Shown one piece after another: positions 44,540 to 53,632 of a DNA stretch of 64,000 nt (position 1 is the first letter of the stretch; each line of letters starts with the position of its first letter). The DNA is from Pacificibacter marinus (GTDB lineage Bacteria; Pseudomonadota; Alphaproteobacteria; Rhodobacterales; Rhodobacteraceae). Below the pieces are notes generated by a model that made no database searches, had not been told where the DNA came from, and saw nothing but the letters and a program-made list of their open reading frames with translations. The position numbers and the translations under genes are program-made. The stretch spans positions 1 to 64,000 of the forward strand of contig NZ_JAHKPU010000026.1 in assembly GCF_018860505.1 (NCBI RefSeq), in the 5' to 3' direction.

Positions 44540-45378
44540 GCCTGCGCCTCCAGACGTGAGTCGTCATCTTCGGGTTCATCTACGATTCCCAACGCAGCAT
44601 TTATCTGCGTTACAAGCTCAAGAAACTTTGGACTTGTCAGATGCGAGGCCCGCCGCGGGCGTTCAATATCAATCGCAATATCGGCACTCACGCGTGCAGG
44701 CCGGTGGCTCATCACGATCACGCGGTCCGACAGTAAAACGGCCTCTGTCACGGAATGGGTCACAAGCAAAGTGGTCGTGCCCTGCCCTTCCCAAACGCGT
44801 GGTAATTCAAGATTCAATCGGCGACGGGTCATTTCATCAACAGCGCCAAAAGGTTCATCCAGAAGCAAAAGGCGTGCATCCGTCGCCAAACAGCGCGCGA
44901 TGGCACAGCGCTGACGCATCCCGCCCGACAATTCGGCGGGCCGTTTGTTTTCAAACCCGTCTAGTCCGACAAGCGATAAAAGACGCTGTACTTTTTCAGG
45001 ATCTTTGGGCAACCCCGCCAAACGACGGGCCAGCGCGACATTGGACGCCGCCGTGCGCCACGGCAACAATGACGGGTCTTGAAACGCAACGGACAAACGT
45101 CCCTTGCGTGCAACAAGATGAGGTTCTTCGCCACCGATACGGATGGCGCCAGATGTGGGTGTTTCCAACCCCGCAACCATACGCAACAGTGTTGATTTTC
45201 CACAGCCCGAAGGCCCGACAAGCGCAGTGGTCGTCCCCGGTTCAAGAGTAAGTTCTACATCACTTACAGCCTGAACAGACGCGTCACCATATCCAAAGAC
45301 TTTATTAACAGCCCATGCTTCAACTTTGGGCGGCCCTATCTCAGATACGGGCGTTTGATCAATGCGCTTATCGGTCAT
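44536..45378 (-). CDS. ABC importer ATP-binding protein (SsuB/TauB/ThiZ type)
   Basis: 280 aa from the ATG at 45378, five bases after the binding-protein stop; a longer frame is not credible. Walker A GPSGCGKS near 57, Q-loop FQDPSLLPWRT, signature LSGGMRQR near 151, Walker B LLLLDEP, and H-loop THS near 206 (Ser after His). Energises the fused permease. Confidence 0.9.
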   Translation of the reverse strand: MTDKRIDQTPVSEIGPPKVEAWAVNKVFGYGDASVQAVSDVELTLEPGTTTALVGPSGCGKSTLLRMVAGLETPTSGAIRIGGEEPHLVARKGRLSVAFQDPSLLPWRTAASNVALARRLAGLPKDPEKVQRLLSLVGLDGFENKRPAELSGGMRQRCAIARCLATDARLLLLDEPFGAVDEMTRRRLNLELPRVWEGQGTTTLLVTHSVTEAVLLSDRVIVMSHRPARVSADIAIDIERPRRASHLTSPKFLELVTQINAALGIVDEPEDDDSRLEAQA

Positions 45379-45382
45379 CAGT

Positions 45383-46378
45383 TTACCCGTAGATTTCTTC
45401 GAGAATGGAACGATCCCAAAGATCGGCAGAGACCTCTCGGCCAAGCAGCCCCAAAGTGGCGATATTGTCGGCAACTGTTTCGTCCGTGAACCAACCGAAA
45501 CCGAATTCTTCGGTGAGCGGAGACACCATCAAATCGACCTGTTTTGCGGCCTGAACTTTTTGTGTTTCCAGATCGAGTCCCAAATCGGGGAATTTGGCCA
45601 CAACAAGATCGGCTGCGGCCTCTGTATCCGCGAAATATGCATTCCAACCCGCGATCTCGCCCGCCATAAGCGCCACGATTTCATCACGTTGGTTTGCAAG
45701 TGCATCTTCGGTGACAATATAAGTTTGGCTATGCACCGCATAACCGTGATCCGCCAAGAGCATAGTAACATTGTCAACGCCCGCCATTGTCATCGCAATC
45801 GGCAAATCTGTCAGCCAGCACAGCAAACAATCGACTTGTCCGCTGACCAGAGGTGCAGGGTCGTATTGCGTTGGCACGATTTCAATTTCATTGATATCGA
45901 CATCGTTCAGCGCACATAGCGCTGCCAGAATTGGCGTGTTCGCAACAGCCATACCAATCTTTTTACCAACCAGATCAGCAGGCGAATTGACTGGATTTCC
46001 AGGCAAAGACGCGATTGCGAAAGGATTTTTTTGCATAGCAACGGCGATAATTTTAAAGGTCGCCCCCTCAGCCACAGCAGCCGAAGCGTAATCTGCCGCA
46101 GTGATCCCCAACAAAGAAGTCCCAGCCATAACAGAAGGTTCAACCGGCGCATTAGGTCCACCAGACAACAGACTGACATCCAATCCTTTTTCTGCCCAAA
46201 CACCAATTTCTTCTGCAAGGTAAGACCCGCCGAACTGAACAGACGGCAGCCAAGACAATTGGAAATTAACGGCTGAGTTTGTTTGTGCCGATGCAAAACG
46301 CGCAGGCGCAACCAATGACGCGGCACCACCAGCCAAAAGGCCCAAGGTCGCACGGCGTGTAATAGGTGGGAACTTCAT
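45383..46378 (-). CDS. ABC importer periplasmic binding protein, NMT1/ThiY-like
   Basis: 331 aa. Twin-arginine-like signal TRRATLGLLAGGAASL with cleavage near ARFASAQ. NMT1 fold: FQLSWLPSVQFGG near 38-50 is the ThiY/SsuA-like start, and GKKIGMAVANTP near 133. Relatives bind pyrimidine (HMP), taurine, sulfonates or nitrate. With creatininase, deaminase and Rieske genes around it, a nitrogen heterocycle is a reasonable ligand; that is inference. First gene of the minus-strand operon. Confidence 0.88.
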   Translation of the reverse strand: MKFPPITRRATLGLLAGGAASLVAPARFASAQTNSAVNFQLSWLPSVQFGGSYLAEEIGVWAEKGLDVSLLSGGPNAPVEPSVMAGTSLLGITAADYASAAVAEGATFKIIAVAMQKNPFAIASLPGNPVNSPADLVGKKIGMAVANTPILAALCALNDVDINEIEIVPTQYDPAPLVSGQVDCLLCWLTDLPIAMTMAGVDNVTMLLADHGYAVHSQTYIVTEDALANQRDEIVALMAGEIAGWNAYFADTEAAADLVVAKFPDLGLDLETQKVQAAKQVDLMVSPLTEEFGFGWFTDETVADNIATLGLLGREVSADLWDRSILEEIYG

Positions 46379-46960
46379 TTGAATTTTCCTTCCTGTTGGC
46401 CGGCAGCAGTTAGGATCTGTCGCGCCGGCGAGTTTATGTCACAATCGATATATACGGAGCGGCACAGTTGGCGTTTCAACCTAAGAACCTCTGCCTGCTT
46501 ACCGCCATCCTTGCGATCGGTGTAAAATTGATATGAGGCAAGAAAACAAAACGACAGCACCATTTTACGGACAGAGCGCTCGCAAAAAGAGAACGGTGCA
46601 CAAAATTTAAACATCATACGCGTCAACGCATATTTACGCGACACCTCCTGTCTCGTCGCGCGTCATTCGCCCACCTCCGACTGGATGAAAAACCTAAAAG
46701 ACAAGCAAAAATCCATCAAATCGAAGGTTTTTCACTCAAAATACAATGTAAATGTACATATTTTAGGCAACATATGGGCGACACTGAACCAAGGCACATC
46801 AGGCATATCGATCAATACATACTCAATATATGCTCTCTTCTATAATAAGCTCAGCCATAGCGCTCAAACGACGAGCAATATAGCGTTGCTATTTAACTAC
46901 CGGTAAAGTTCTGCCAGACTGCCATTACTCACAAGCACCTCAACGCCCATAAAGGTCCCG
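46379..46960. promoter_or_regulatory. Divergent control region of the Rieske/creatininase cluster
   Basis: 582 bp between the binding-protein operon and the first LysR gene. AT-rich in the LysR-proximal part. No credible gene. It should hold both promoters and LysR sites. Confidence 0.5.
46738..46764. promoter_or_regulatory. Candidate LysR operator
   Basis: Hyphenated inverted repeat AAAATA (46738-46743) / TATTTT (46759-46764) with ATGT/ACAT nested inside, contained in the divergent region. Consistent with a LysR-type dyad but not specific. Confidence 0.3.
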
Positions 46961-47905
46961 ATGCTTCATTCAAGATTATTGCGATACCTCGACATGGTCG
47001 CACGGACGGGGTCTATTCGGCGAGCAGCCGAGCGCCTCAACATTTCTGCATCCTCGATCAATCGCCAAATTCTCGCACTCGAAGAAGAAATGGGCACGCC
47101 TATTTTCGAACGGCTCCCCAAGACCCTGCGACTGACAGCCGTGGGAGAGGTCTTGATCGAACACATTCGCGAAACACTAAAAGAGCACAGCAAAACACAG
47201 GACCATATTGAACGATTGCGTGGCAATCATGGCGGTGTCGCGCATGTGTTCGCCACTGAGGGACTGGCCAATGGGGTGTTACTGCCCATCCTAGCAGAGA
47301 TACGCGACAATCACCCAAGCATATCGATAGACCTCACAATCGCGACACCCGACGTTGTGTCGCAAAAGATGGTATCGGGCGAAGCCGATATTGCCATTGC
47401 ACAATACCTGCCCGATCACCCGACGATCAACGTGACCGCACGCTTCACCAGCCCTGTGGGAGCGGTCTTTGCCAGCGATCATCCAATCGCGCATACCCCC
47501 TCAAAACGTCTGGCAGATTACAGAGATCACGGGATTGTTTTTCCCGATGCCTCACAACGTCTTCATCGCCCGATTGCCGATCAGCTTGCGCGGGCGGGCC
47601 TCGACTATAAGCCGCATCATTCATCGAACTCTGTGAGCAATCTCATAGAAATGGCGCGCCATCACGGGGCGATCGCCATTCTTCCCCTTATAGATGTGAT
47701 CGAAGACCTGCGACGGCGCACATTGGTGTTCGCGCCCTTATCGGCCATTATGCTTCATGCTGAAATAAGTCTTGCAAGGCATGAACGCGGAACCACCAAT
47801 TCAGCCATTAACATTCTTGAAATAGAGATCCGCAACGCACTGCGCGATATTGAATCTCAAGGCAGCGAAACCGGATCAAAGCGGAGTATCGGCGTTGACG
47901 TCTAA
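46961..47905 (+). CDS. LysR-family regulator 1
   Basis: 314 aa. HTH_1 at 3-62 (LLRYLDMVARTGSIRRAAERLNIS), then the LysR substrate domain (GVLLPILAEIRDNHPSISIDL near 106). The N terminus lacks basic lead residues but is otherwise normal. It divergently faces the ABC-Rieske operon, the classic target layout for LysR proteins. Its stop lies inside the start region of the next LysR gene. Confidence 0.88.
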   Translation: MLHSRLLRYLDMVARTGSIRRAAERLNISASSINRQILALEEEMGTPIFERLPKTLRLTAVGEVLIEHIRETLKEHSKTQDHIERLRGNHGGVAHVFATEGLANGVLLPILAEIRDNHPSISIDLTIATPDVVSQKMVSGEADIAIAQYLPDHPTINVTARFTSPVGAVFASDHPIAHTPSKRLADYRDHGIVFPDASQRLHRPIADQLARAGLDYKPHHSSNSVSNLIEMARHHGAIAILPLIDVIEDLRRRTLVFAPLSAIMLHAEISLARHERGTTNSAINILEIEIRNALRDIESQGSETGSKRSIGVDV

Positions 47906-48821
47906 AATAGATCTTAGGCACCTGCGTGTGCTGCAAGCTTTGCTTCACGAAAGCAATGTTTCACGCGCGGCTGTCAAACTGGGCTTAAGCCAGCCCGCCA
48001 TCAGCGCAACACTACGCCAGTTGCGTGATACATTTAATGACCCATTGTTGGTGCGCTCAGGTGCCGCCATGGTACGTACTGAACGTGCGAATGATATATC
48101 GATGGCCGTCGACCGCGTTCTAACTGATATCGACCTTTTACTATCTCCACCTGGTGAATTCGACCCCGCCACATCAGATCGCACAATTCGCATCGTCGCT
48201 TACTTTGGCCTTGGGTCATTGCTAATTCCGTCATTAATACAGACCATCAATACCGCCTCCCCCAAAGCACGCATTGAAATCATTCAACCCGGAACGCCAG
48301 ATCAAATCAAACAGCAACTGCATGATGGCGATATTGATCTGGTGATTTCCAGCCGTCAGGATCCTTACCCCAATCTACGGTTTGCCCCCTTGGTCGAGTC
48401 GGACATCGCCTGTGTCGTTGCCAACTCACACGAAAAGGCGGGGCAAAACCATCTGACATTGGATGAATACCTAACGCTTGACCACATTTCACCAAGCGCT
48501 GCGGCCGTCGTTGCAGGAACGCCGATTGATGGCCAGCTTTTGCAACTTGGCAAATCTAGAAACGTGGTCGCAACCGTGCCCGAATTTGCCCTTGCTCGCC
48601 AGATTGTCCCACAATCCAATCTGGTTTTAACCACAGCCCGCCCTTTTGCTGAAGAAATGGCAGCAACGCTATCTGTCACTGTTTTAGAAGCCCCACCAGA
48701 GCTTGGCCTGATGAGCGCATGGTTGTTTTGGCACGAAAAATCGCATCATTCTCCCTTTGGCCATTGGTTGCGTCAAACCGTGCGGCACGTAGCGCAAAAG
48801 ACCCTGCGCATGCCATCATAA
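47895..48821 (+). CDS. LysR-family regulator 2
   Basis: 308 aa if started at TTG 47895, which has GGAG eight bases upstream and gives a normal N terminus (TSKIDLRHLRVLQALL). A TTG at 47850 would lengthen it without RBS. HTH_1 with SNVSRAAVKLGLSQPAISATLRQ at about 21-43; effector domain with FGLGSLLIPSLIQTINT near 112. Overlaps the first LysR gene by 11 bp, so both are co-translated. Different in sequence from LysR 1. Confidence 0.85.
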   Translation: MTSKIDLRHLRVLQALLHESNVSRAAVKLGLSQPAISATLRQLRDTFNDPLLVRSGAAMVRTERANDISMAVDRVLTDIDLLLSPPGEFDPATSDRTIRIVAYFGLGSLLIPSLIQTINTASPKARIEIIQPGTPDQIKQQLHDGDIDLVISSRQDPYPNLRFAPLVESDIACVVANSHEKAGQNHLTLDEYLTLDHISPSAAAVVAGTPIDGQLLQLGKSRNVVATVPEFALARQIVPQSNLVLTTARPFAEEMAATLSVTVLEAPPELGLMSAWLFWHEKSHHSPFGHWLRQTVRHVAQKTLRMPS

Positions 48822-48912
48822 GCGCAAAGCCATAACCGCTATAACGTCTGCTGCCTTTCGCGATCTCGGGTGCGCGTGTTTACTGGAACCGAACCGAAAC
48901 CGGAGACTCCAC

Positions 48913-49308
48913 ATGCACAGAGCATTGACCCCAACAGACCTGCCCGCCCCATTCGCACGATATTCACACGGGATGGAAGTAGCGGCCCCTGCACGCTGGG
49001 TCTGGTGTTCAGGCCAGCTTGGTATGGACGAAACAGGTTACATTCCCGATAGCACCAAAGCGCAGGCTGCGCTTTGTTTTGAGAATGCGGGCAAGATTCT
49101 TGCCGCGGCAGGCATGTCCCCTACGGATGTTGTGCGTGTGAATGCCTATGTCACAGATCGCGCCCATATGACGCCTTATATGGAAGCGCGTGATGCTTTT
49201 TTTGATGAGCACATGCCAGCCTCGACCTTGATGATCGTAAGCGGATTTACCCGTCCTGAGTTTACCGTTGAGGTCGAAATCGTTGCCGCGCAGCAGGTGA
49301 CAGCATGA
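48913..49308 (+). CDS. RidA/YjgF-family protein
   Basis: 131 aa RidA fold: WCSGQLGMDE near 31, FENAGKILAAAGMSPTDVVRVN near 56 and PEFTVEVEIVA at the end. The position of the catalytic Arg in canonical RidA (PAR) reads PAST here, so this member, like the one at 23027, lacks it. RutC of the uracil pathway belongs to the same superfamily. RBS GGAG. Overlaps the creatininase gene by four bases. Confidence 0.8.
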   Translation: MHRALTPTDLPAPFARYSHGMEVAAPARWVWCSGQLGMDETGYIPDSTKAQAALCFENAGKILAAAGMSPTDVVRVNAYVTDRAHMTPYMEARDAFFDEHMPASTLMIVSGFTRPEFTVEVEIVAAQQVTA

Positions 49309-50120
49309 TAAAGCGACGCATTTGGTGGGAAGACTTTTCCACGCGGGATTTCGACACTATTGACCCACAGAATACGATCGCGATGCTGCCCATTGCCGCC
49401 ACAGAACAGCACGGGCCGCATTTGCCATTGTGCACGGATACAGCACTGACCAAAGGTATGATCGATACCGTTGCAAAAGACTTGCCTGCCGATGTCGATC
49501 TGCGTGTTTTGCCCATTCAACGGATTGGAAAATCTGACGAACATCTCTTTGCACGCGGGACGCTAAGCTATGACGCGCATGCTCTGATAGACACATGGAT
49601 GGCGCTCGGTCATGCGGTGGCGCGCACAGGCATCCGCAAACTTATCATCATGAATTCACATGGTGGCAATGAAGAGATCATGGGCATTGTTGCCCGCGGC
49701 TTGCGTGTACAGCATGGCCTTTTTGTTGCCAAAACCAGTTGGCTACGCTTTGGCCATCCCGCTGGGTTGTACGACAGCCACGAACTTAAACACGGGATTC
49801 ACGGCGGCGATATCGAAACATCTTTGATGCTGCACTTTCGTCCCGATTTGGTTGATATGAAACAGGCGGAAAACTTTGTCTCCCTGAATGCAAAAATCGC
49901 CCAATCGAACACATACCTCAATGCCACAGGCCCCCATGGATTCGGCTGGATTGCCGCAGATTTGAACCCCTCGGGTGCCATCGGAAATGCTGCGATTGCC
50001 AGCGCGGACAAAGGGGCTGCCAGTGCGAATTGGGCAGCCAAAGGATTTTGCAGCCTGTTGCAAGATATGTTGCAAACCAATCCAGATGACATTTTTTCAC
50101 CCCAAGAGGCGTGCTTGTGA
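49305..50120 (+). CDS. Creatininase-family amidohydrolase
   Basis: 271 aa. Metal motif Glu34-x-His36 with His39 and Asp45 in TEQHGPHLPLCTD, NSHGGNEE near 117, and HGGDIETS near 164. The family opens cyclic amides (creatinine), cyclic formamides or small ureides. In this operon it probably opens a lactam or imide ring. Substrate unknown. Overlaps by four bases at both ends with its neighbours. Confidence 0.85.
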   Translation: MIKRRIWWEDFSTRDFDTIDPQNTIAMLPIAATEQHGPHLPLCTDTALTKGMIDTVAKDLPADVDLRVLPIQRIGKSDEHLFARGTLSYDAHALIDTWMALGHAVARTGIRKLIIMNSHGGNEEIMGIVARGLRVQHGLFVAKTSWLRFGHPAGLYDSHELKHGIHGGDIETSLMLHFRPDLVDMKQAENFVSLNAKIAQSNTYLNATGPHGFGWIAADLNPSGAIGNAAIASADKGAASANWAAKGFCSLLQDMLQTNPDDIFSPQEACL

Positions 50121-51436
50121 CCCGTTTCAACTCCCCCATGACATTCACCAACGCGCGCGTTCATGCCACCCATTTGGCCACCCATTTGGCGCATCCAACG
50201 GGTCCGGCAGATGACGGAGGCTTTCACAAGGTCAATGTGACGCTGCAAGGCGGGAAAATCCGCAAAGTGACGGCTGATGTCCACACTATTGAGGGCGAGA
50301 CAACCAATCTGGCGGGTCGCATCATCACCCCCACCTTCATCGATTGTCATACCCATTTGGACAAAGGGCACATCTGGCCGCGCCAGCCGAACCCAGATGG
50401 CAGTTTTGGTGGCGCGCTTTCGGCTGTCGCGACGGACACGGTGGCAAATTGGTCTGCCGATGACCTGATGGCGAGAATGGATTTCAGCCTACGCTGCGCC
50501 TACGCCCATGGCACCAGCGCCCTGCGCACCCACATCGATTCCCAAGCACCACAAGACGGTATTTCATGGCCCGTGTTTGAAACTCTGCGAAAGGCTTGGG
50601 CTGGACGCATCACCTTGCAAGCTGTTTGTCTTGTTGGGATCGAAGCCCTGCGCGAAACGGCATCATTTGACGCGCTCGCAAAACGTGTTCAGGCAGCAGG
50701 CGGTGTGCTTGGGGCTGTCACATATATGGTCCCCGATATCGAGGCATTGATCGATCAGGCCTTCGCGACAGCCATTCAATACGGGTTGGATCTTGATTTT
50801 CATGCCGATGAAACAGGCGACCCCGATGCCGTTTCCTTGCATCTTATCGCTCAAGCCGCACTGCGCCACAGGTTCACAGGCCACATAAACGTCGGCCATT
50901 GCTGCTCGCTCGCGCGTCAATCTGGCGACATAGCATCTGGCACCCTTGATCTTGTTGCAAAGGCGGGCCTATCGATCACAACCTTGCCGATGTGCAATCT
51001 TTACTTGCAAGACCGCCGCCATGATGGAACCACGCCGCGCTGGCGCGGCACGACCTTGGTTCATGAGATGAAAGCACGCGGCATTAATGTGGCCATCGCC
51101 TCAGACAACACCCGCGATCCGTTTTACGCTTACGGCGATCTCGACATGGTCGAAGTGTACCGCATGGCAACGCGGGTTTTACATCTGGACCATCCTGTCG
51201 GTCAGTGGCCCGCTGCCATGACTGCCGCCCCCGCCCGTGTGATGGGCATTGCTCCCCCGACCATCGCAGCAGGTGCGCCCGCAGATATGATCATGTTTCG
51301 TGCGCGCAGTTGGACCGAGCTTTTGTCGCGTCCGCAAAGCGACCGGATCGTCCTGCGCGACGGCACACAAATTGACACCACCCTTCCCGATTACAGCGAC
51401 CTCGACGCACTCATGGAGTCCTCAAATGAACATTGA
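50117..51436 (+). CDS. Cytosine-deaminase-like amidohydrolase
   Basis: 439 aa from the GTG at 50117, which overlaps the creatininase stop (GTGA). Amidohydrolase barrel: DCHTHLDKGHIWPR near 76, HADETGDP near 234, VGHCCSLA near 263 and SDNTRDPFYAYGDLDMVE near 339 correspond to the metal and base sites of CodA/AtzC-type enzymes. It would remove an exocyclic amino or alkylamino group, or hydrolyse a cyclic amidine. Followed by the FAD oxidase, overlap 11 bp. Confidence 0.82.
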   Translation: MTRFNSPMTFTNARVHATHLATHLAHPTGPADDGGFHKVNVTLQGGKIRKVTADVHTIEGETTNLAGRIITPTFIDCHTHLDKGHIWPRQPNPDGSFGGALSAVATDTVANWSADDLMARMDFSLRCAYAHGTSALRTHIDSQAPQDGISWPVFETLRKAWAGRITLQAVCLVGIEALRETASFDALAKRVQAAGGVLGAVTYMVPDIEALIDQAFATAIQYGLDLDFHADETGDPDAVSLHLIAQAALRHRFTGHINVGHCCSLARQSGDIASGTLDLVAKAGLSITTLPMCNLYLQDRRHDGTTPRWRGTTLVHEMKARGINVAIASDNTRDPFYAYGDLDMVEVYRMATRVLHLDHPVGQWPAAMTAAPARVMGIAPPTIAAGAPADMIMFRARSWTELLSRPQSDRIVLRDGTQIDTTLPDYSDLDALMESSNEH

Positions 51437-52826
51437 ATCCCTAAAGGCCGATCTCGCCGGACTGAACATCATCGACAGCCCAAATTTAGTACGCTTGAAA
51501 AGCCGAGATGCCTTTTATTTCTCACCTATTTTGAAACCGGAACTGGACCATGTCATCGCCGATTTGGTGGTCATTCCAGACACAGAAGAAGACATACTGA
51601 AAACCATTCGCGCCTGTTTTGCCCATGATGTCCCCATCACGGTGCGCGGCGGCGGTACAGGCAATTACGGCCAAGCCATGCCTTTGTCTGGCGGCGTTGT
51701 TCTGGATCTCACCGCGCTGACCGAGATTCGCGAAATCGCTCCGGGACGCGTGGTGGCACAAGCGGGTGCCATTGTATCCGACATCGACAAGGCGACCCGC
51801 GCGCATTCTATGCAAGAACTGCGCATGCATCCCTCCACGGCGCATACGGCCACGATTGGCGGATTTGTGGCGGGCGGGTCCTCAGGTATCGGATCGATCC
51901 AATGGGGCGGTTTGCGCGATCCGGGCAATATTATCCGCCTGCGCATCATCACGATGGAAGCGGAGCCGCGTATCATCAATTTACACGGCGATGATTTGCA
52001 AAAAGTCGCCCATGCTTACGGCACCAATGGGATCATCACAGAAGTCGAGATGCCACTGGCCACCGCTTATGACTGGGTCGATATGATTGTTGAATTCGAT
52101 GATTTCATTGAAGCGACAAAATACGCCAATGACTTAGGCAGCCAAGATGGCATTCTGACGAAACTGATTTCAGTCATTGCCGCCCCAATTCCATTTCAAA
52201 CCTTTAAGCGCCATCAAAAATTCATGACCGAGGGCAAACATGTCGTTTTGCTGATGGCCGCCCCTCATGCCATGATGCCCCTTTTGGCCTTCACCGCACA
52301 TTACCCCGCACATATCGCCTTTCGCAGTGACGAGGTTGATGACCTTAAAGGCATTCCTGCTGTCTTTGAACTCAGCTGGAACCACACCACTTTGCGCGCG
52401 ATGAAAGTCGCACCTGGCATGACTTATATTCAGTCTCTCTACCCCTACCCCAATCAAGTAGATCTGGTCGCCAAGACCTTCGAGATGTTTGGCGATGAAG
52501 TCCCTCATCACCTCGAGTTCCTGCGCTTTGATGGCAATGTCACCTGCTTTGGCCTGTCTATGGTGCGCTATTCCACTGATGCGCGCCTGAATGAAATTAT
52601 GCGCCAACATGATGAGGCGGGCGTGCCTGTGTTCAACCCGCACCGCTACACTTTGGAAGAAGGCGGGATGAAACAGACTGATGAATTGCAGCTAGCCTTC
52701 AAAAAAGAAACCGACCCCAAGGGGTTGCTGAACCCTGGCAAGATGATCGCTTGGGACGACCCCGATTTCGATTATGCGGATGATAAAGTCTATCTTTACC
52801 CCGGCATCAAGAAAGCAGCGAGTTAA
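51426..52826 (+). CDS. FAD-binding oxidase, PCMH (GlcD/VAO) type
   Basis: 466 aa from the ATG at 51426 with GGAG upstream. FAD_binding_4 domain: TVRGGGTGNYGQAMPLSGGVVLDLTAL core near 75-100 and ATIGGFVAGGSSGIGSI near 141. C-terminal PKGLLNPGKMI motif typical of glycolate/lactate-type oxidases. It probably oxidises a hydroxy-acid or amino-alcohol intermediate. No flavin-linking His motif is obvious. Confidence 0.82.
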   Translation: MNIESLKADLAGLNIIDSPNLVRLKSRDAFYFSPILKPELDHVIADLVVIPDTEEDILKTIRACFAHDVPITVRGGGTGNYGQAMPLSGGVVLDLTALTEIREIAPGRVVAQAGAIVSDIDKATRAHSMQELRMHPSTAHTATIGGFVAGGSSGIGSIQWGGLRDPGNIIRLRIITMEAEPRIINLHGDDLQKVAHAYGTNGIITEVEMPLATAYDWVDMIVEFDDFIEATKYANDLGSQDGILTKLISVIAAPIPFQTFKRHQKFMTEGKHVVLLMAAPHAMMPLLAFTAHYPAHIAFRSDEVDDLKGIPAVFELSWNHTTLRAMKVAPGMTYIQSLYPYPNQVDLVAKTFEMFGDEVPHHLEFLRFDGNVTCFGLSMVRYSTDARLNEIMRQHDEAGVPVFNPHRYTLEEGGMKQTDELQLAFKKETDPKGLLNPGKMIAWDDPDFDYADDKVYLYPGIKKAAS

Positions 52827-52880
52827 CTCCACAAGGCTCTTGATGCGCGCACCATATTTGAACACCCAACATTCCCTCCC

Positions 52881-52897
52881 AGTTTGCGACGCAAACT
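52881..52897. promoter_or_regulatory. 17-bp palindrome upstream of the ferredoxin gene
   Basis: AGTTTGCG (52881-52888), central A, CGCAAACT (52890-52897), with CC/GG flanks extending symmetry. 22 bp before the ferredoxin start. Could be an operator or a short hairpin in the leader. Confidence 0.35.
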
Positions 52898-52918
52898 TGG
52901 CCAACAGTCAGGCATAAT

Positions 52919-53233
52919 ATGAAAGTTACCTTCCAAACCCAAGACGAAAGCAAAACAGTGACGGCTCTGGCCGGTCAATCGCTGATGGAAGTCGCTTTGG
53001 CCAATAACATCAATGGCATTGCCGCCGAATGTGGCGGCGGTGCAATTTGCGGCACATGCCATGTTAAAATCTGCGAAAAATGGCAAGACGCCGTCGGTCC
53101 AGCCGAAGACTTTGAAGAAGACTTATTGGACTGTCTTCCCGATTTTAGCAGCGCCTCGCGTCTCGCGTGTCAGGTCTTGTTGACCCCTGAATTTGACGGC
53201 CTTGAAGTGAACGTGCCAAAGACTGCGAATTAA
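52919..53233 (+). CDS. [2Fe-2S] ferredoxin, adrenodoxin/plant type
   Basis: 104 aa. Cluster ligands Cys38, Cys44, Cys47 (ECGGGAICGTCHVKI) and Cys84 (RLACQVLL), the C-x5-C-x2-C pattern of oxygenase ferredoxins. It is the natural electron donor for the Rieske oxygenase 10 kb away, since no other ferredoxin gene is present in the cluster; the reductase is not in the window. RBS is weak. Confidence 0.85.
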   Translation: MKVTFQTQDESKTVTALAGQSLMEVALANNINGIAAECGGGAICGTCHVKICEKWQDAVGPAEDFEEDLLDCLPDFSSASRLACQVLLTPEFDGLEVNVPKTAN

Positions 53234-53400
53234 GCAGCAAAGAGCTGCGTTGTTTTTAAAGATCTCCCTTTCTGTCTTGAGAACATGATACTCGCGGCGC
53301 ATCCGGTTATTTTCTTGCGCGAGGCTTAAATCCTCGTTCATAGCCACATCTGTGTCCCGATGCGTCGTGATCTTTCGCCTGCACGCGTGAATTCGACGGC
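53234..53400 (-). pseudogene. Remnant of IS3-type transposase OrfA
   Basis: A minus-strand reading frame contains the leucine-zipper-like segment ENNRMRREYHVLKTEREIF followed by KNNAAL, the usual end of IS3-family OrfA (RLRRENERLRxERDILKKAAA pattern). No OrfB or clear ends, so only a scar. It marks the edge of the catabolic cluster. Confidence 0.5.
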
Positions 53401-53632
53401 TGGCCCTCTTTAAAAATGGGGGATGCCCCGCACAGATGAACACATCCCCTAGCCCGTAACAACGAAACACAATGGGGTTTGACAGCAACGGCCGCAAATC
53501 TGATTTTCGCAGCTATAGGCGCATAGGTCTGCTATGCGGATGATACAACGTCATTGTGGAACCCTGCGAAGGCGGTATCATGTCAATTATTACATACATT
53601 GATTTTTGCACTTAGAACAAAGGAACACGTTC
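53401..53632. other. Short stretch before AraC, nothing recognised
   Basis: No gene seen. The last 50 bp are AT-rich and carry AAGGA ahead of the araC start at 53633. Confidence 0.4.
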
